64,000 nt of DNA. It comes from Roseiarcus fermentans (lineage in GTDB: Bacteria; Pseudomonadota; Alphaproteobacteria; Rhizobiales; Beijerinckiaceae). Where the stretch lies: the NCBI RefSeq assembly GCF_003315135.1, contig NZ_QNRK01000009.1:49997-113996 (forward strand). Direction: 5' to 3'. The notes beneath the pieces were generated by a model. It was not told the origin of the DNA and did no database searches. It was given only the letters and a program-made list of their open reading frames with translations. The number at the start of each line of letters is the position of its first letter. The stretch's first letter is position 1. Positions 1 through 8,323 of this stretch are shown here, piece by piece. A program made the translations under genes and the position numbers.

Positions 1-92
1 GAATCCCAAGGCGTTCCAAGCTCGTCGGCGAGCAGGCGAAACTCGTCGACGAGTTCGGCGACAGCCATGTCCGCCACATCGCGCGCGCTCAT
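1..92 (-). CDS. Partial ORF, possible immunity/partner of the HNH-type gene
   Basis: Only the first 30 codons are present; the gene runs off the left edge. Its ATG overlaps the stop codon of the upstream 340-residue HNH-like gene in an ATGA arrangement, so the two are probably translationally coupled. The visible residues begin MSARDVADMAVAELVDEF and look acidic and helical. A small acidic protein directly behind a nuclease-like gene is the usual place for an immunity protein, but that role is inferred from position alone. No family can be recognised from 30 residues. Confidence 0.5.
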   Translation of the reverse strand, partial: MSARDVADMAVAELVDEFRLLADELGTPWD

Positions 93-1111
93 TTCAGAAC
101 CCCATATTCCCGCAGTTCCTCCAGCCCGATCTGGCGCTGGCGATCAAAGTCCAGCGTATTGGCGTAATCTCGAAGCCTCCGAAATGGCTGACCGCCTTCC
201 GGCTTGCGATTGTAGTCGGCCGTGATCAACTCGTGCTTCAAGCGCGGGACGAAGACCAGGTTGTTGTCGTCGTCGATCGCCTCTCGTCCGAATTTGTTCA
301 CGGCGAAGAAGACCTCACAGACGTCGTCCTCCTTTGCGACGTTCGATGGGTTCTGTTCGACGACGTGATGCCTCTCGTAGCCGAGCGCATTGTTCTGGGG
401 CGGCTGCCGCAGCTCCTCCAAGGTCTTGGGCGGAGCGTAGTTCGCGTATAATTGCGCCAGCAGCCGCTCTTCGCCCACGTTGGTCGGTTGAGGCTCCATC
501 ACTTCCAGAAACGCAGCGATCGCGTCGAAATAGAGATTCGGGCCAATCAGAGCGTCCGCGCCTTCACGCGACGCGAGCTGCGCGGCCTTATCCTCGACCC
601 ATTCCATCGCTTTCTCGACGGCGGCCCTCGAAGGCCATCCGGGACGGACTTTGGCGGGTGTTTCTTCAGCGGCGCCGGACGCCTGGGGCTTGGCCGCGAA
701 CCAGCCGGGGTTCGGCGGCGTTCCGGTCCTCGGATGCTGCTCATCCCAGCCGTCGTCCGCCTTCAAGAGGCCGCAGGCGGCGAGGTCGCGGCGAAGGGCG
801 TCCGGGCTCTGCTCCGCCGCCGGCGGGTCCGGAAGCCGCAGCAGCAACGCCGCGATCTGCGCCTTGGCGAGGTTCCGACCCCGCAGCGCGTCCGCGACGA
901 CGGCGAGGCCGGGGCGCAAGGGTCTCGCATCGACGGGGACCCGATAGGCGCGCCCGAGGTCGTCCGCCAGTTCGCGGTCGTCCCGAAGCCTCCAGCCGGC
1001 TCGGGCGTCCCCCTCGAGCAGCGCGACGCCGGCCAGGCGCGGCCCGTCGCCGTCGCATTCGAGCCCCCCTTTGCGCAAAGCGAAAACGTGCGACGGCAAG
1101 ACCGGAGACAT
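89..1111 (-). CDS. HNH/Endo VII-like nuclease-domain protein, toxin-like
   Basis: This is a 340-residue protein with no signal peptide or membrane segment. The N-terminal 130 residues are Asp/Arg-rich and unassigned; residues 120-160 are a Pro/Ala-rich linker (TGTPPNPGWFAAKPQ). The C-terminal third carries the motif ERHHVVEQNPSN followed by NNLVFVPRLKHELITADYN. That resembles the HH...N...H core of HNH/Endonuclease VII-type domains in polymorphic toxins and phage proteins. The domain call rests on motif resemblance only. The gene overlaps a following ORF by 4 bp, fitting an effector-immunity pair. An HNH enzyme with a housekeeping or phage role is the alternative. No secretion machinery is visible in this window. 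Confidence 0.55.
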   Translation of the reverse strand: MSPVLPSHVFALRKGGLECDGDGPRLAGVALLEGDARAGWRLRDDRELADDLGRAYRVPVDARPLRPGLAVVADALRGRNLAKAQIAALLLRLPDPPAAEQSPDALRRDLAACGLLKADDGWDEQHPRTGTPPNPGWFAAKPQASGAAEETPAKVRPGWPSRAAVEKAMEWVEDKAAQLASREGADALIGPNLYFDAIAAFLEVMEPQPTNVGEERLLAQLYANYAPPKTLEELRQPPQNNALGYERHHVVEQNPSNVAKEDDVCEVFFAVNKFGREAIDDDNNLVFVPRLKHELITADYNRKPEGGQPFRRLRDYANTLDFDRQRQIGLEELREYGVLK

Positions 1112-1318
1112 GCGGACACCTCGCGCATGGGGACGCCATCATAGAAACATACCATGAACACATGCGCAAGAATTTTCCACCCGATCGCCGCGCAATCGGT
1201 GCAGGCGCCGGTCACGCGACGCCTTGCGGGTCGGCGGGACGGTTCGTGTCCGCGAGTCGTGGCCGACGAAATCGCGCGGCGCGCCGACCCTGCGCCCGCC
1301 TGTCGCCGGCCCGCCGCG

Positions 1319-1930
1319 TCAGAACTTGTAGCCGATCCTCACGCCCACCTGCGTCAGGCCCGGATTCGTCCTGCCGCAGAACGAGGCGTGCGACACGTGC
1401 TCGACGCTGGCGATCAGGTCCCAGTTGGCGTCGAACTGGTAGCCGAAACCGCCCGACTCGCGGAAGGTCGCGTTGCAGCCCATGTCGACCCGGCCCGGCT
1501 CGTTCCAGTGCGGCGCGTTGTTCACGGCGCCGCCGAGCTCGCCCTCGAAAAAGAACTTATTGTAGATCGGGATGCGCCAGGCGAAGCCGGCGAAGGCGTA
1601 GCTGTCCTTGCCGCCGGTGTTGACCATGGCGCCGAGATTGAGACGCGGGGCGAAGAACCACGACACCCACGGGTTTCCGGCGACCCACGGGCTGGCGTAC
1701 CCCGGCAGGGAGAGCGGCGACGACAAGGCCTCGACGGAAAGATCGACCGGCGCGTTCTCGTCGTGAATCCAGTTGTGGGCGAAGACGCCGGCGCGAATTT
1801 CATCGACCGGACTGAACACGGCGGGGCCGGCGGGCGCTGGCTGCGGATCGCCGACATCGGCCGCCTGCGCGCCCCCCGCGAGGAGCGCCGCGCCGACCAG
1901 ACCGAGCGTCATTCGAAGTCTGGAAGCCAC
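1319..1930 (-). CDS. pagL: Lipid A 3-O-deacylase (PagL-like acyloxyacyl hydrolase)
   Basis: The 203-residue product starts with a clear signal peptide (about residues 1-23, ending GGAQAA). The rest has alternating aromatic/hydrophobic residues and ends in a C-terminal Phe (RIGYKF), typical of a small outer-membrane beta-barrel. The PagL catalytic pair is visible in SVEHVSHASFC, His178 and Ser180; the residue after Ser is His rather than the usual Asn. PagL enzymes remove the 3-O-linked acyl chain of lipid A in the outer membrane and alter envelope permeability and immune recognition. The gene stands alone, and the divergent PPK2 gene begins about 230 bp away. Confidence 0.8.
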   Translation of the reverse strand: MASRLRMTLGLVGAALLAGGAQAADVGDPQPAPAGPAVFSPVDEIRAGVFAHNWIHDENAPVDLSVEALSSPLSLPGYASPWVAGNPWVSWFFAPRLNLGAMVNTGGKDSYAFAGFAWRIPIYNKFFFEGELGGAVNNAPHWNEPGRVDMGCNATFRESGGFGYQFDANWDLIASVEHVSHASFCGRTNPGLTQVGVRIGYKF

Positions 1931-2161
1931 GGTGATCCTGCCGACTCGCGTCCAGCGTTGAGCCTAGCCGAGCCGACGGGACCCGTGCAAGCCGGGGACG
2001 CCATTCGCCGCAAGCTCCTCGCCGCCGTGGCAAGGGCGCAACACCGCCTGTCGTCGTCGCCCGCGACGCCGCGCCGCGTTGACTCGACCCGCCGACGGCC
2101 GCGAAGGTCCATGCTGGACCTTCAGCGCCCCGGCGCGACAGGCTTTTGGGAATGCTCGCCG

Positions 2162-3208
2162 ATGAACATGGACACCGAGGTCAAGCCCGCGGCCAGGGCC
2201 GAGGACCCCGCGCAAGGCGACGCCGCCGCCGCGCCGGCGCCGAGCATCGTCGTCACCGCGCCGATCCGCCGCCGCCGTCGCGCCGCTCCCGCTCCCGCCC
2301 CCGCTCCCGCCCCGGCGCCGGAACCCGCCCACCGATTCGAGGTGCAGTCGCTGCGCCACGACCCGGACGCCATCCGGCGCGGCTTCGAGACCGGCGACTA
2401 CCCCTACAAGACGAAGGTCACCGAGTCGCATTACCTCGAGCGGATGCTGCCGCTCCAGGCGGAACTGCTGAAGGCGCAGAACTGGGTCAAGGAGTCGGGC
2501 GAAAAGCTGATCGTGCTGTTCGAAGGCCGCGACGCCGCCGGCAAGGGCGGCACGATCAAGCGCTTCATGGAGCACCTCAACCCGCGCGGCGCCCGCATCG
2601 TCGCGCTGGAGAAGCCGAACGAGCGCGAACGCACGCAATGGTATTTCCAGCGCTACATCCAGCACCTGCCCGCCGCGGGAGAAATGGTGTTCTTCGACCG
2701 CTCCTGGTATAACCGCGCCGGCGTCGAGCGGGTCATGGGCTTCTGCAAGCCCAACGAATACCTCGAGTTCATGCGCCAGTGCCCGGAGCTCGAGCGCATG
2801 CTGGTGCGCTCCGGCATCCGGCTGTTCAAGTACTGGTTCTCGGTGACGCGCGAGGAACAGCGCCGCCGCTTCGCCGCGCGCGAGACCGATCCCCTGAAGC
2901 AGTGGAAGCTGTCGCCGATCGACAAGGCCTCGCTCGACAAGTGGGACGAGTACACCGAGGCCAAGGAGGCGATGTTCTTCAACACCGACACCGCCGACGC
3001 GCCCTGGACCATCGTCAAGTCGGACGACAAGAAGCGGGCGCGGATCAACGCCATGCACCACTTCCTGCACAACCTGCCCTACCCCAACAAGGACCGCCAC
3101 GTCGTCGTCGGCCCCGACCCGCTGATCGTCGGCTCCTCGGCGCTGGTGATCGGCGCCGCGGAGAACATTCTGGAGACGTCGCTGCACCCGGCCAAGCGGC
3201 GGAAGTAG
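2162..3208 (+). CDS. ppk2: Polyphosphate kinase 2 family protein
   Basis: The 348-residue product has a PPK2 kinase core. Walker A is EGRDAAGKGG (about residues 121-130) and Walker B is FFDRSWYNR (177-185), followed by the lid Arg/Lys region. PPK2 enzymes transfer phosphate between polyphosphate and nucleoside diphosphates or monophosphates. Ahead of the core is an unusual extension of about 60 residues: a basic IRRRRR patch and an Ala-Pro repeat (about 41-55), probably a disordered linker. The start at MNMDTEV is chosen because upstream in-frame sequence is low-complexity and overlaps the opposite-strand PagL gene; the ATG six bases later is the alternative. A decayed copy of this gene's 3' end lies at 7164-7274. 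Confidence 0.9.
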   Translation: MNMDTEVKPAARAEDPAQGDAAAAPAPSIVVTAPIRRRRRAAPAPAPAPAPAPEPAHRFEVQSLRHDPDAIRRGFETGDYPYKTKVTESHYLERMLPLQAELLKAQNWVKESGEKLIVLFEGRDAAGKGGTIKRFMEHLNPRGARIVALEKPNERERTQWYFQRYIQHLPAAGEMVFFDRSWYNRAGVERVMGFCKPNEYLEFMRQCPELERMLVRSGIRLFKYWFSVTREEQRRRFAARETDPLKQWKLSPIDKASLDKWDEYTEAKEAMFFNTDTADAPWTIVKSDDKKRARINAMHHFLHNLPYPNKDRHVVVGPDPLIVGSSALVIGAAENILETSLHPAKRRK

Positions 3209-3254
3209 GGAGGCGCTTGCGAGACGCAGCGCGACGTCCCGGCAGGCCCCGTCG

Positions 3255-3322
3255 CCGTTTCACGGGCCGCATGCGCTTGCCGGAGCCTTTCACAAGGCCC
3301 GCTGGATCGTCCAGCGCCGCGT
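3255..3322 (-). pseudogene. DUF1801 C-terminal fragment (relic)
   Basis: Read on the minus strand, this stretch encodes AALDDPAGLVKGSGKRMRPV. It matches ALDDPTGLLEGSGKRMRRV in the intact DUF1801 gene at 4224-4625. It has no start of its own and loses similarity after about 20 codons. It lies just past the stop codon of ppk2, on the opposite strand. It appears to be a broken duplicate left by local recombination. Confidence 0.65.
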
Positions 3323-3517
3323 GACAATGACATCCTCCATGACCCGATGCGGGCAGTTTTCCACCTCCCGATGATCGAAAATCGTCCGTCCCATCGCAGG
3401 GTCCGAAAAGATCAGTGAGGTAAAGGGGAAGCGCTTTCCCTCGGTGATCCCGCCATCGATTTCGCGATGGCTCTCCACGATGACGCGCCTTTCAGCTTGT
3501 GCCCGAGCCTGGATCAA
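3290..3517 (-). CDS. Short ORF of unknown function, possibly truncated
   Basis: This 75-residue ORF reads protein-like in its middle (VESHREIDGGITEGKRFPF; FDHREVENCPHRVMED). Its last codons run in another frame through the DUF1801 relic, so the 3' end may be a recombination junction rather than a native terminus. It diverges from the RidA-like gene, with 34 bp between the starts. I recognise no family. It may be the head of a disrupted gene. Confidence 0.3.
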   Translation of the reverse strand: MIQARAQAERRVIVESHREIDGGITEGKRFPFTSLIFSDPAMGRTIFDHREVENCPHRVMEDVIVTRRWTIQRAL

Positions 3518-3551
3518 TATACGCTTCGAGTGTGATACTGGGAGGGTTGCA

Positions 3552-4070
3552 ATGCCGACGTTCAGGGTGTGTCTGTCTGCCTGTTATCTTGTTGCAATAT
3601 CAACTCTTATCTCGATCTCGACGGTCAGTCAGGCTCAGCAGGACAAGCAGGAACCGCCGGCCACCGACGTCTTCCAGAAACACACCACGTTCGGTATCTG
3701 GAGCAAAGACATCTTCGCCGACGCGGTCACTGTCACCGGGCCCGCCAAGACTATCTACCTTGCCGGCATGGGGCCCGAGGATGCGGTCTCCGGAACCATC
3801 CGGTATCAGGGCGACTTTCTCGAACAGTGCCGATATGCGTATGGCAAGATCAAAAAACTTCTGGCGACGCAGGGCGCTACGATGGCGGACATCGTCAAGG
3901 TCACAGCCTACGTCACCGACATGAGGTACGGGCCCGACTACTCGAAATGCTTTGCCGACGCGATGAGTGGCGTGGTCTTGCCGGCGCATACCCTCGTGAA
4001 TGTCAGCCAGCTTGCGTGGCCGGGCATGCTGATCGAGGTCGACGCGACGGCCGTCGTCGCCGCCAAGTAA
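3552..4070 (+). CDS. RidA/YjgF/UK114 family protein with signal peptide
   Basis: The 172-residue product has a RidA-type domain at about 50-170. Typical stretches are AGMGPEDAVSGTIRYQGDF, TMADIVKVTAYVTDM and the C-terminal PGMLIEVDATAVV. RidA proteins deaminate reactive enamine/imine intermediates. The first 28 residues (CLSACYLVAISTLISISTVSQAQ) look like a Sec signal peptide, so this member is probably periplasmic, unlike cytosolic RidA. The Arg that binds substrate carboxylates in classical RidA is not evident. Start ATG follows a strong GGGAGGG ribosome site 5-11 bases upstream. The gene appears monocistronic. Confidence 0.75.
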   Translation: MPTFRVCLSACYLVAISTLISISTVSQAQQDKQEPPATDVFQKHTTFGIWSKDIFADAVTVTGPAKTIYLAGMGPEDAVSGTIRYQGDFLEQCRYAYGKIKKLLATQGATMADIVKVTAYVTDMRYGPDYSKCFADAMSGVVLPAHTLVNVSQLAWPGMLIEVDATAVVAAK

Positions 4071-4223
4071 CGGGGAACCCAAACTTTCCTGAGCGACAAC
4101 GCTCGCGGCGCCGACCGTCGGAACCTGCCGCCGCGCCGACATCGGGGCGCCCTTGCTTTTCGGCGCCAGTTGACTCTGTCGCCGTCGCCGCATGGCGAAC
4201 CGGAACCGGCGCCGAGGAAAGCG

Positions 4224-4625
4224 TCAACGTTGGTCTGCGAGGCGCTCCGCGATATCCCGGTATGCCGCGGCGATCAGGTCGTTCAGCGCCGCGGCGTCGA
4301 CGGGCCGATCCGGGCGAAGCTTCACGCGCCGCATGCGCTTGCCGGAGCCTTCCAGAAGGCCAGTCGGATCGTCCAGCGCCGCGCCATGGAAGAAGCCCAC
4401 ATTCACGTGAGCGCTGAAGGCGTCGACATAGGCAAACGCCGCGTCTCCCGCGCAGGCCGTGGGGCGCCCGTCATGGAGGCGTTCGCGAACGTCGCCGCCG
4501 CACCCGCGCATGCGTTCGAACCATGGTTCGGCGAAGCGCCGCAACGCCGACCCGCCCGCGGCGAACCAGGCGTCGACGGCCGGGTCGTTTCGGATTGCGC
4601 CGGGAAGTCGAAAGAGTTGGGTCAT
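4224..4625 (-). CDS. DUF1801 domain protein
   Basis: The 133-residue product has the DUF1801 signatures: an Asp/Trp-containing helix early on (DPAVDAWF), FAYVDAFSAHVNVGFFHGA, and the basic LLEGSGKRMRRVKLR segment before a final helix (LNDLIAAAYRDI). The family has a compact fold and no firmly established biochemical role. Start MTQLFRLPG is preferred over upstream codons because the extension is Arg-rich and lacks family character. The 3' half has a decayed duplicate at 3255-3322. It is convergent with the ridA-like gene. Confidence 0.7.
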   Translation of the reverse strand: MTQLFRLPGAIRNDPAVDAWFAAGGSALRRFAEPWFERMRGCGGDVRERLHDGRPTACAGDAAFAYVDAFSAHVNVGFFHGAALDDPTGLLEGSGKRMRRVKLRPDRPVDAAALNDLIAAAYRDIAERLADQR

Positions 4626-4820
4626 CGGCCGATCGCCGTCTCGTCGAATTCGCTTCGCGGCGTCGACCCGCGATCGCCGTTCCGGTTGCGGCAGTCTACC
4701 GCCCCGGACGGCGCCCGTCACCAAGACTCGGGCGGCGCTCTTTGTTCTTTATTCGTTCTCGATTCCGTGCCATGCTCCGCGATACCGATCGGGAAGCAGG
4801 TCATGACCAGGGGGACGCCG

Positions 4821-5645
4821 ATGGATGACAAGGGCGCGGCGTTTCGCAAGCTGCACGACTCGCCCGGCGCGTTCATCATCCCCAATCCGTGGGACGTCGG
4901 CACGGCGCGCATCCTGGCGGCGCTGGGCTTTCCGGCGCTGGCGACCACCAGCGCCGGCATGGCCTTCTCGCTCGGCGTCGCCGACGGCCGGGTCTCTTGG
5001 GAACACACCCTCGACCATTGCCGCGCCCTTGTGGCCGCCACCGCCCTCCCGGTTTCGGCCGATCTCGAACGCGGGCTCGGCGACAGCCCGGAGAGCGCCG
5101 CCCAAACCATCCGCGCCGCCGCCCGGATCGGTCTGGCCGGCTGCTCGCTCGAAGACCACACCGGCGACCGCGACCGGCCCATTTACGATTTCGCCCTCGC
5201 GGTCGAACGGATCGCGGCGGCGGCGGAGGCGCGCCGCGCGCTGCCTCGCGATTTCGTTCTGACGGCCCGCTGCGAGAACTTTCTGTGGGGTCGTCCCGAT
5301 CTCGACGACACCGTCAGGCGGCTGCAAGCCTTCGAGAAGGCCGGCGCCGACGTGCTGTATGCGCCGGGGCTTCACGATCTCGCGACGATCCGCGCCGTCT
5401 GCGACGCCGTGAGCAAACCCGTCAATGTCGTCATGGGCATGCCCGGCGCCACGTTCGGTTTGTCGGAACTGGCGGAGGCCGGCGTCAAGCGCGTCAGCGT
5501 CGGATCGGCTCTGGCCCGGCTCGCCTACGGCGCCTTCGTCGCCGCCGCCCGCGAGATGAAATCGGCGGGCTCATTCAGTTTTTCGCAGCGCGCGATGGGC
5601 TTTTCCGAGCTCGGGGGCTTCTTTGCCGGCGCGACCAAGGCTTGA
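4821..5645 (+). CDS. Isocitrate lyase/PEP mutase superfamily protein
   Basis: The 274-residue TIM-barrel protein resembles the PEP mutase/2-methylisocitrate lyase branch. Visible landmarks are PNPWDVGTARILAALGFPALATTSAG, the metal/substrate region VSADLERGLGD, GCSLEDHTGD, and TARCENFLWG. It probably cleaves or rearranges a C-C or P-C bond in a small carboxylate; substrate is not predictable from sequence. The KKCGH lyase motif of true isocitrate lyase is absent. An AGGGGG ribosome site sits six bases before ATG 4821, so this start is preferred to the ATG at 4803. It is convergent with the SDR gene. Confidence 0.8.
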   Translation: MDDKGAAFRKLHDSPGAFIIPNPWDVGTARILAALGFPALATTSAGMAFSLGVADGRVSWEHTLDHCRALVAATALPVSADLERGLGDSPESAAQTIRAAARIGLAGCSLEDHTGDRDRPIYDFALAVERIAAAAEARRALPRDFVLTARCENFLWGRPDLDDTVRRLQAFEKAGADVLYAPGLHDLATIRAVCDAVSKPVNVVMGMPGATFGLSELAEAGVKRVSVGSALARLAYGAFVAAAREMKSAGSFSFSQRAMGFSELGGFFAGATKA

Positions 5646-5713
5646 AGCGGAGCCATCGTCGGCTGTCACGGTCGGCCCCCCGGAAGACGATCGACCCCAT
5701 CCATCGGTTCGGA

Positions 5714-6460
5714 TCAGGCCACGAAGAATTTGAGCTGCTCGTGGAGCCAAGGGTAGAACTGTTCGGCCTTGGCGCTCAACTGCGACTTGAGGCCGCGCGT
5801 CTGCTCGTCCGCCAGGATCTCGATCGCGCCGTCGGCGACGCCGTCGTAGGCCTGAGCGACCACGCTCGCGGCGCTGACCTTCGGAACCTCCCACCGCGCC
5901 GACGTCGGCGTGTCGACCATGCCGACGAGGAGGCCGATCACCTGGGTGCCCTGCCCCAGCAGTTGCAGCCGCAGCGCGTTGGTCGCCGACCACATCGCCG
6001 CCTTCGAAGCCGCATAGCCGGTCGGCACGCTGATCCAGGCCGCGGCCGACAAGATGTTCAGCATGGTTCCGCCGCCGTTGGCGCCGAGCACGGGTATGAA
6101 GGCGTTCGCGACGCGCAGCGTTCCGAAGAAGTTGGTCTCGAAGATCCGGCGAAGCTCGTCCTCCGGCCCCGAAATGGAATCCCCGCCGGGCGCGATCGCC
6201 GCATTGTTGATCAACAGGTCGACGTCGGGCGCCGACGCGACGGCGCGGGCGACGGCGCCGGAATCGGTGACGTCGAGGGCCAGGGGCTCGACCCGGCGGT
6301 CTTCCCGGCCCTTCGGCTTGCGCGCCGCGGCGTAGACCTTGCGCGCGCCGCGTTCCAGCGCTTGCCGGACGAACTGCTCTCCGAGCCCGCCGTTCGCGCC
6401 CGTGACGAGCACGGTCCGGCCGTCGAGCGACCGGTTCGTCTTGTCGTGCAGCTCATTCAT
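5714..6460 (-). CDS. SDR family oxidoreductase (TetR-paired)
   Basis: This is a 248-residue classical short-chain dehydrogenase. The NAD(P)-binding motif is TGANGGLGEQ near the N-terminus, then INNAAIAP, and the catalytic pair appears as YAASK (Tyr-x3-Lys) with Ser upstream in NILSAAA. SDRs oxidise or reduce alcohols/ketones; the substrate is unknown. The gene is divergent from the TetR regulator at 6562, and two GGGGA-N3-TCCCC dyads lie between them. Repression by that TetR and induction by a substrate-like small molecule is a reasonable inference. Start MNELHDKTN is preferred because the upstream extension runs into the operator. Confidence 0.85.
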   Translation of the reverse strand: MNELHDKTNRSLDGRTVLVTGANGGLGEQFVRQALERGARKVYAAARKPKGREDRRVEPLALDVTDSGAVARAVASAPDVDLLINNAAIAPGGDSISGPEDELRRIFETNFFGTLRVANAFIPVLGANGGGTMLNILSAAAWISVPTGYAASKAAMWSATNALRLQLLGQGTQVIGLLVGMVDTPTSARWEVPKVSAASVVAQAYDGVADGAIEILADEQTRGLKSQLSAKAEQFYPWLHEQLKFFVA

Positions 6461-6475
6461 GCTGTACCCCTGGTC

Positions 6476-6521
6476 AAGTGGGGACCATCCCCAATTCAAT
6501 ATCCGGGGATACTCCCCACTT
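6476..6521. promoter_or_regulatory. Double palindromic operator between SDR and TetR genes
   Basis: The outer arms (AAGTGGGGA at 6476-6484 and TCCCCACTT at 6513-6521) are perfect inverted repeats. Within them lie two copies of GGGGA-N3-TCCCC, at 6480-6492 and 6505-6517, offset by 25 bp. Two dyads centred between divergent SDR and TetR genes are the classic layout for a TetR-family operator. The binding partner is inferred from position. Confidence 0.7.
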
Positions 6522-6561
6522 CGTCAAGAGGGAATGTCATGGTTGTCCGTCGAGGCGCGCT

Positions 6562-7125
6562 GTGAAAGGGCCGCGCCCTCTGCGCGCCGACGCCAGGCGG
6601 AACCGCGACGCGATCCTCCAGGCGGCGCGCCAGACTTTCGAGGCGGAGGGCGTTCTCGCCTCGCTCGACGGCATCGCGTTGCGCGCCGGCGTGGGAAACG
6701 CCACGCTCTATCGAAACTTTCCCACGCGCGACGATCTGCTTGCCGCGGTCAGTCAGGCCAGCGTGGAAGCCGCGCTCGCCGAAGCCGCCGACCTGTCGCG
6801 CTCGCGTCCGCCGCGTGAGGCGCTGGCGGAATGGCTGGCGCGGTTGACCTGGCGACTGCGCATCTGGCACGACCTGCCCGACTGCGTCGCCAGCGCGCGC
6901 GGCGACCCGGCGTCGTCCATGAACGCCGCCTGCTCCCCCCTGCTCATGCAGACCGGCGCGCTCCTCGACAGGGCGAAGGCATCGGGCGACGCCGTCGCCG
7001 CCGTCACCGCCAACGAGGTGTTCGAACTGATCCTCGCGCTGTCCTGGGGGGTCGATCGGTTTCGTGACGACGAGCAGGCCGCACGCAGGCGGGTGGAGGT
7101 CGCGACCGCAGGCCTCTTCACGTAA
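6562..7125 (+). CDS. TetR/AcrR family regulator
   Basis: The 187-residue product has an N-terminal TetR helix-turn-helix: RRNRDAILQAARQTFEAEG, then DGIALRAGVGNATLYRNFP at about residues 30-55. The helical C-terminal domain would bind the inducer. The start is taken as GTG 6562, which follows a GAGG ribosome site; an earlier in-frame GTG at 6478 lies inside the operator and is less likely. It probably represses the divergent SDR gene and itself through the dyads at 6476-6521. Confidence 0.85.
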   Translation: MKGPRPLRADARRNRDAILQAARQTFEAEGVLASLDGIALRAGVGNATLYRNFPTRDDLLAAVSQASVEAALAEAADLSRSRPPREALAEWLARLTWRLRIWHDLPDCVASARGDPASSMNAACSPLLMQTGALLDRAKASGDAVAAVTANEVFELILALSWGVDRFRDDEQAARRRVEVATAGLFT

Positions 7126-7163
7126 CCGCCGGTCGAAACGCGGGTTTTCCCTATCCTGCTTCC

Positions 7164-7274
7164 CTACCCTACCCGACAAGGACCGACCCGCTGATCGTCG
7201 GCTCCCCGGCGCTGGCGAACGGGGCGGCGAAGACCATTGCGGAGACGGCGCCGCACCCGGCCAAGCGGCGGAAG
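7164..7274 (+). pseudogene. PPK2 C-terminal fragment (relic duplicate)
   Basis: The stretch encodes, in one open frame, DPLIVGSPALANGAAKTIAE and ends HPAKRRK. It matches DPLIVGSSALVIGAAENILE...HPAKRRK at the end of the intact ppk2 gene (3076-3205). Relative to the parent a short segment after LPYP is deleted and the stop codon is lost. There is no start or kinase core. It is a decayed tail-only duplicate, sitting between the TetR gene and the transglutaminase-like gene. Confidence 0.8.
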
Positions 7275-7284
7275 CCATCGCCCT

Positions 7285-8100
7285 TCAGGCCGCCATCGCC
7301 TCCTCGTAGGTGGTCACCTCGAAGCGGCTGAGCGGCGCATTGCCGAACGCGGTCGAGATTGCGACGTCGGCCGCGTCGCGGCCGCGGGCCATCACGACCC
7401 GGCCAATCCGGGGAATGTTGTGACGTGCGTCGAAGGGATACCACCTGCCGTTCAGGAAGACCTCGAACCAGGCGGAAAAATCCATCGGCGCCGGGTCGGG
7501 CGGCACGCCGATGTCGCCGAGATAGCCGGTGCAATAGCGGGCCGGCACGTTCATGGCGCGACAGAGCGCAACCGCCAGATGGGTAAAGTCGCGACAGACG
7601 CCGACGCCCTCGTTGAGCGCGCCGGAGGCGGTGCGAAAGGGGCTCGCGAGCTGGTAGTTGAACCGGATCCGGTTGTGAACGAAATCGCAGATCGCCTGGA
7701 CCAGCCGGGCGCCGCCGGCGATGCCGCCGAACTGGCTCCATGCGAAATCGCTCAGGACGTCGCTGTCGCAATAGCGGCTCGGCATCAGGAACACGAGCGC
7801 GTCGTTCGGCGCCTGGGTGACGGCGACGGGCGGGCCGTCGTGGGGAAGGTCGTCCGGCAATCCGCTGTCGCGGATGGCGAAATCGCTTTCGAACGCGATC
7901 GGGCCGGCCGGCGCCTGAAGCCGCGTCACGCGATTGCCGAACGTGTCGATATAACTGTCCATCGGCGCGCTCGGGGTCACTCTGATCGTATCAGGCGTCA
8001 CGAGGTCCGCCTCACGAGACGGATGAACGTTGAGCATGAGCAACATACTCGTCGGAGCGGCGCATTCGAATGCGATCCTGTAGCCGGCCCGAATGATCAT
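7285..8100 (-). CDS. Transglutaminase-like cysteine peptidase family protein
   Basis: The 271-residue protein has the N-terminal beta domain of bacterial transglutaminase-like proteins (RAGYRIAFECAAPTSML, residues 4-22). A papain-like core follows, with the nucleophile in GVGVCRDFTHLAVALCR (Cys169), His in the NGRWYPFDARHN region and Asp in YPFD. No signal peptide is seen, so it is probably cytoplasmic. Members act as proteases or amide-modifying enzymes; the target is unknown. A paralogue with the same architecture is at 28835-29713. The stop codon lies 10 bp from the PPK2 relic. Confidence 0.8.
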   Translation of the reverse strand: MIIRAGYRIAFECAAPTSMLLMLNVHPSREADLVTPDTIRVTPSAPMDSYIDTFGNRVTRLQAPAGPIAFESDFAIRDSGLPDDLPHDGPPVAVTQAPNDALVFLMPSRYCDSDVLSDFAWSQFGGIAGGARLVQAICDFVHNRIRFNYQLASPFRTASGALNEGVGVCRDFTHLAVALCRAMNVPARYCTGYLGDIGVPPDPAPMDFSAWFEVFLNGRWYPFDARHNIPRIGRVVMARGRDAADVAISTAFGNAPLSRFEVTTYEEAMAA

Positions 8101-8323
8101 CCCGACGCTCCTGAAGGAACTGCAACTTCTCGCCCGATAACGTTCGAGAGTCCCTTTTGTTGCGCGCCCGCGGCCGCCGGGTGCGGACGGGCGCGCCCGA
8201 CCCCGGGCGTGCGTCGCGCCGCAGCCCCAGGCGGGCGGGCTCGCGCTCGAGGAGAGTACGGAGACGGATCCGGAGACGAACCGGGGCTGACGGCGACAGG
8301 GATTGCGGTGAGGCCGCAATCCC

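Noticed and set aside
1154-2161. In-frame N-terminal extension of PPK2 by over 300 codons
   Set aside because: It overlaps the opposite-strand PagL gene, is Arg-rich, and has no PPK2 similarity; the coding signal belongs to pagL.
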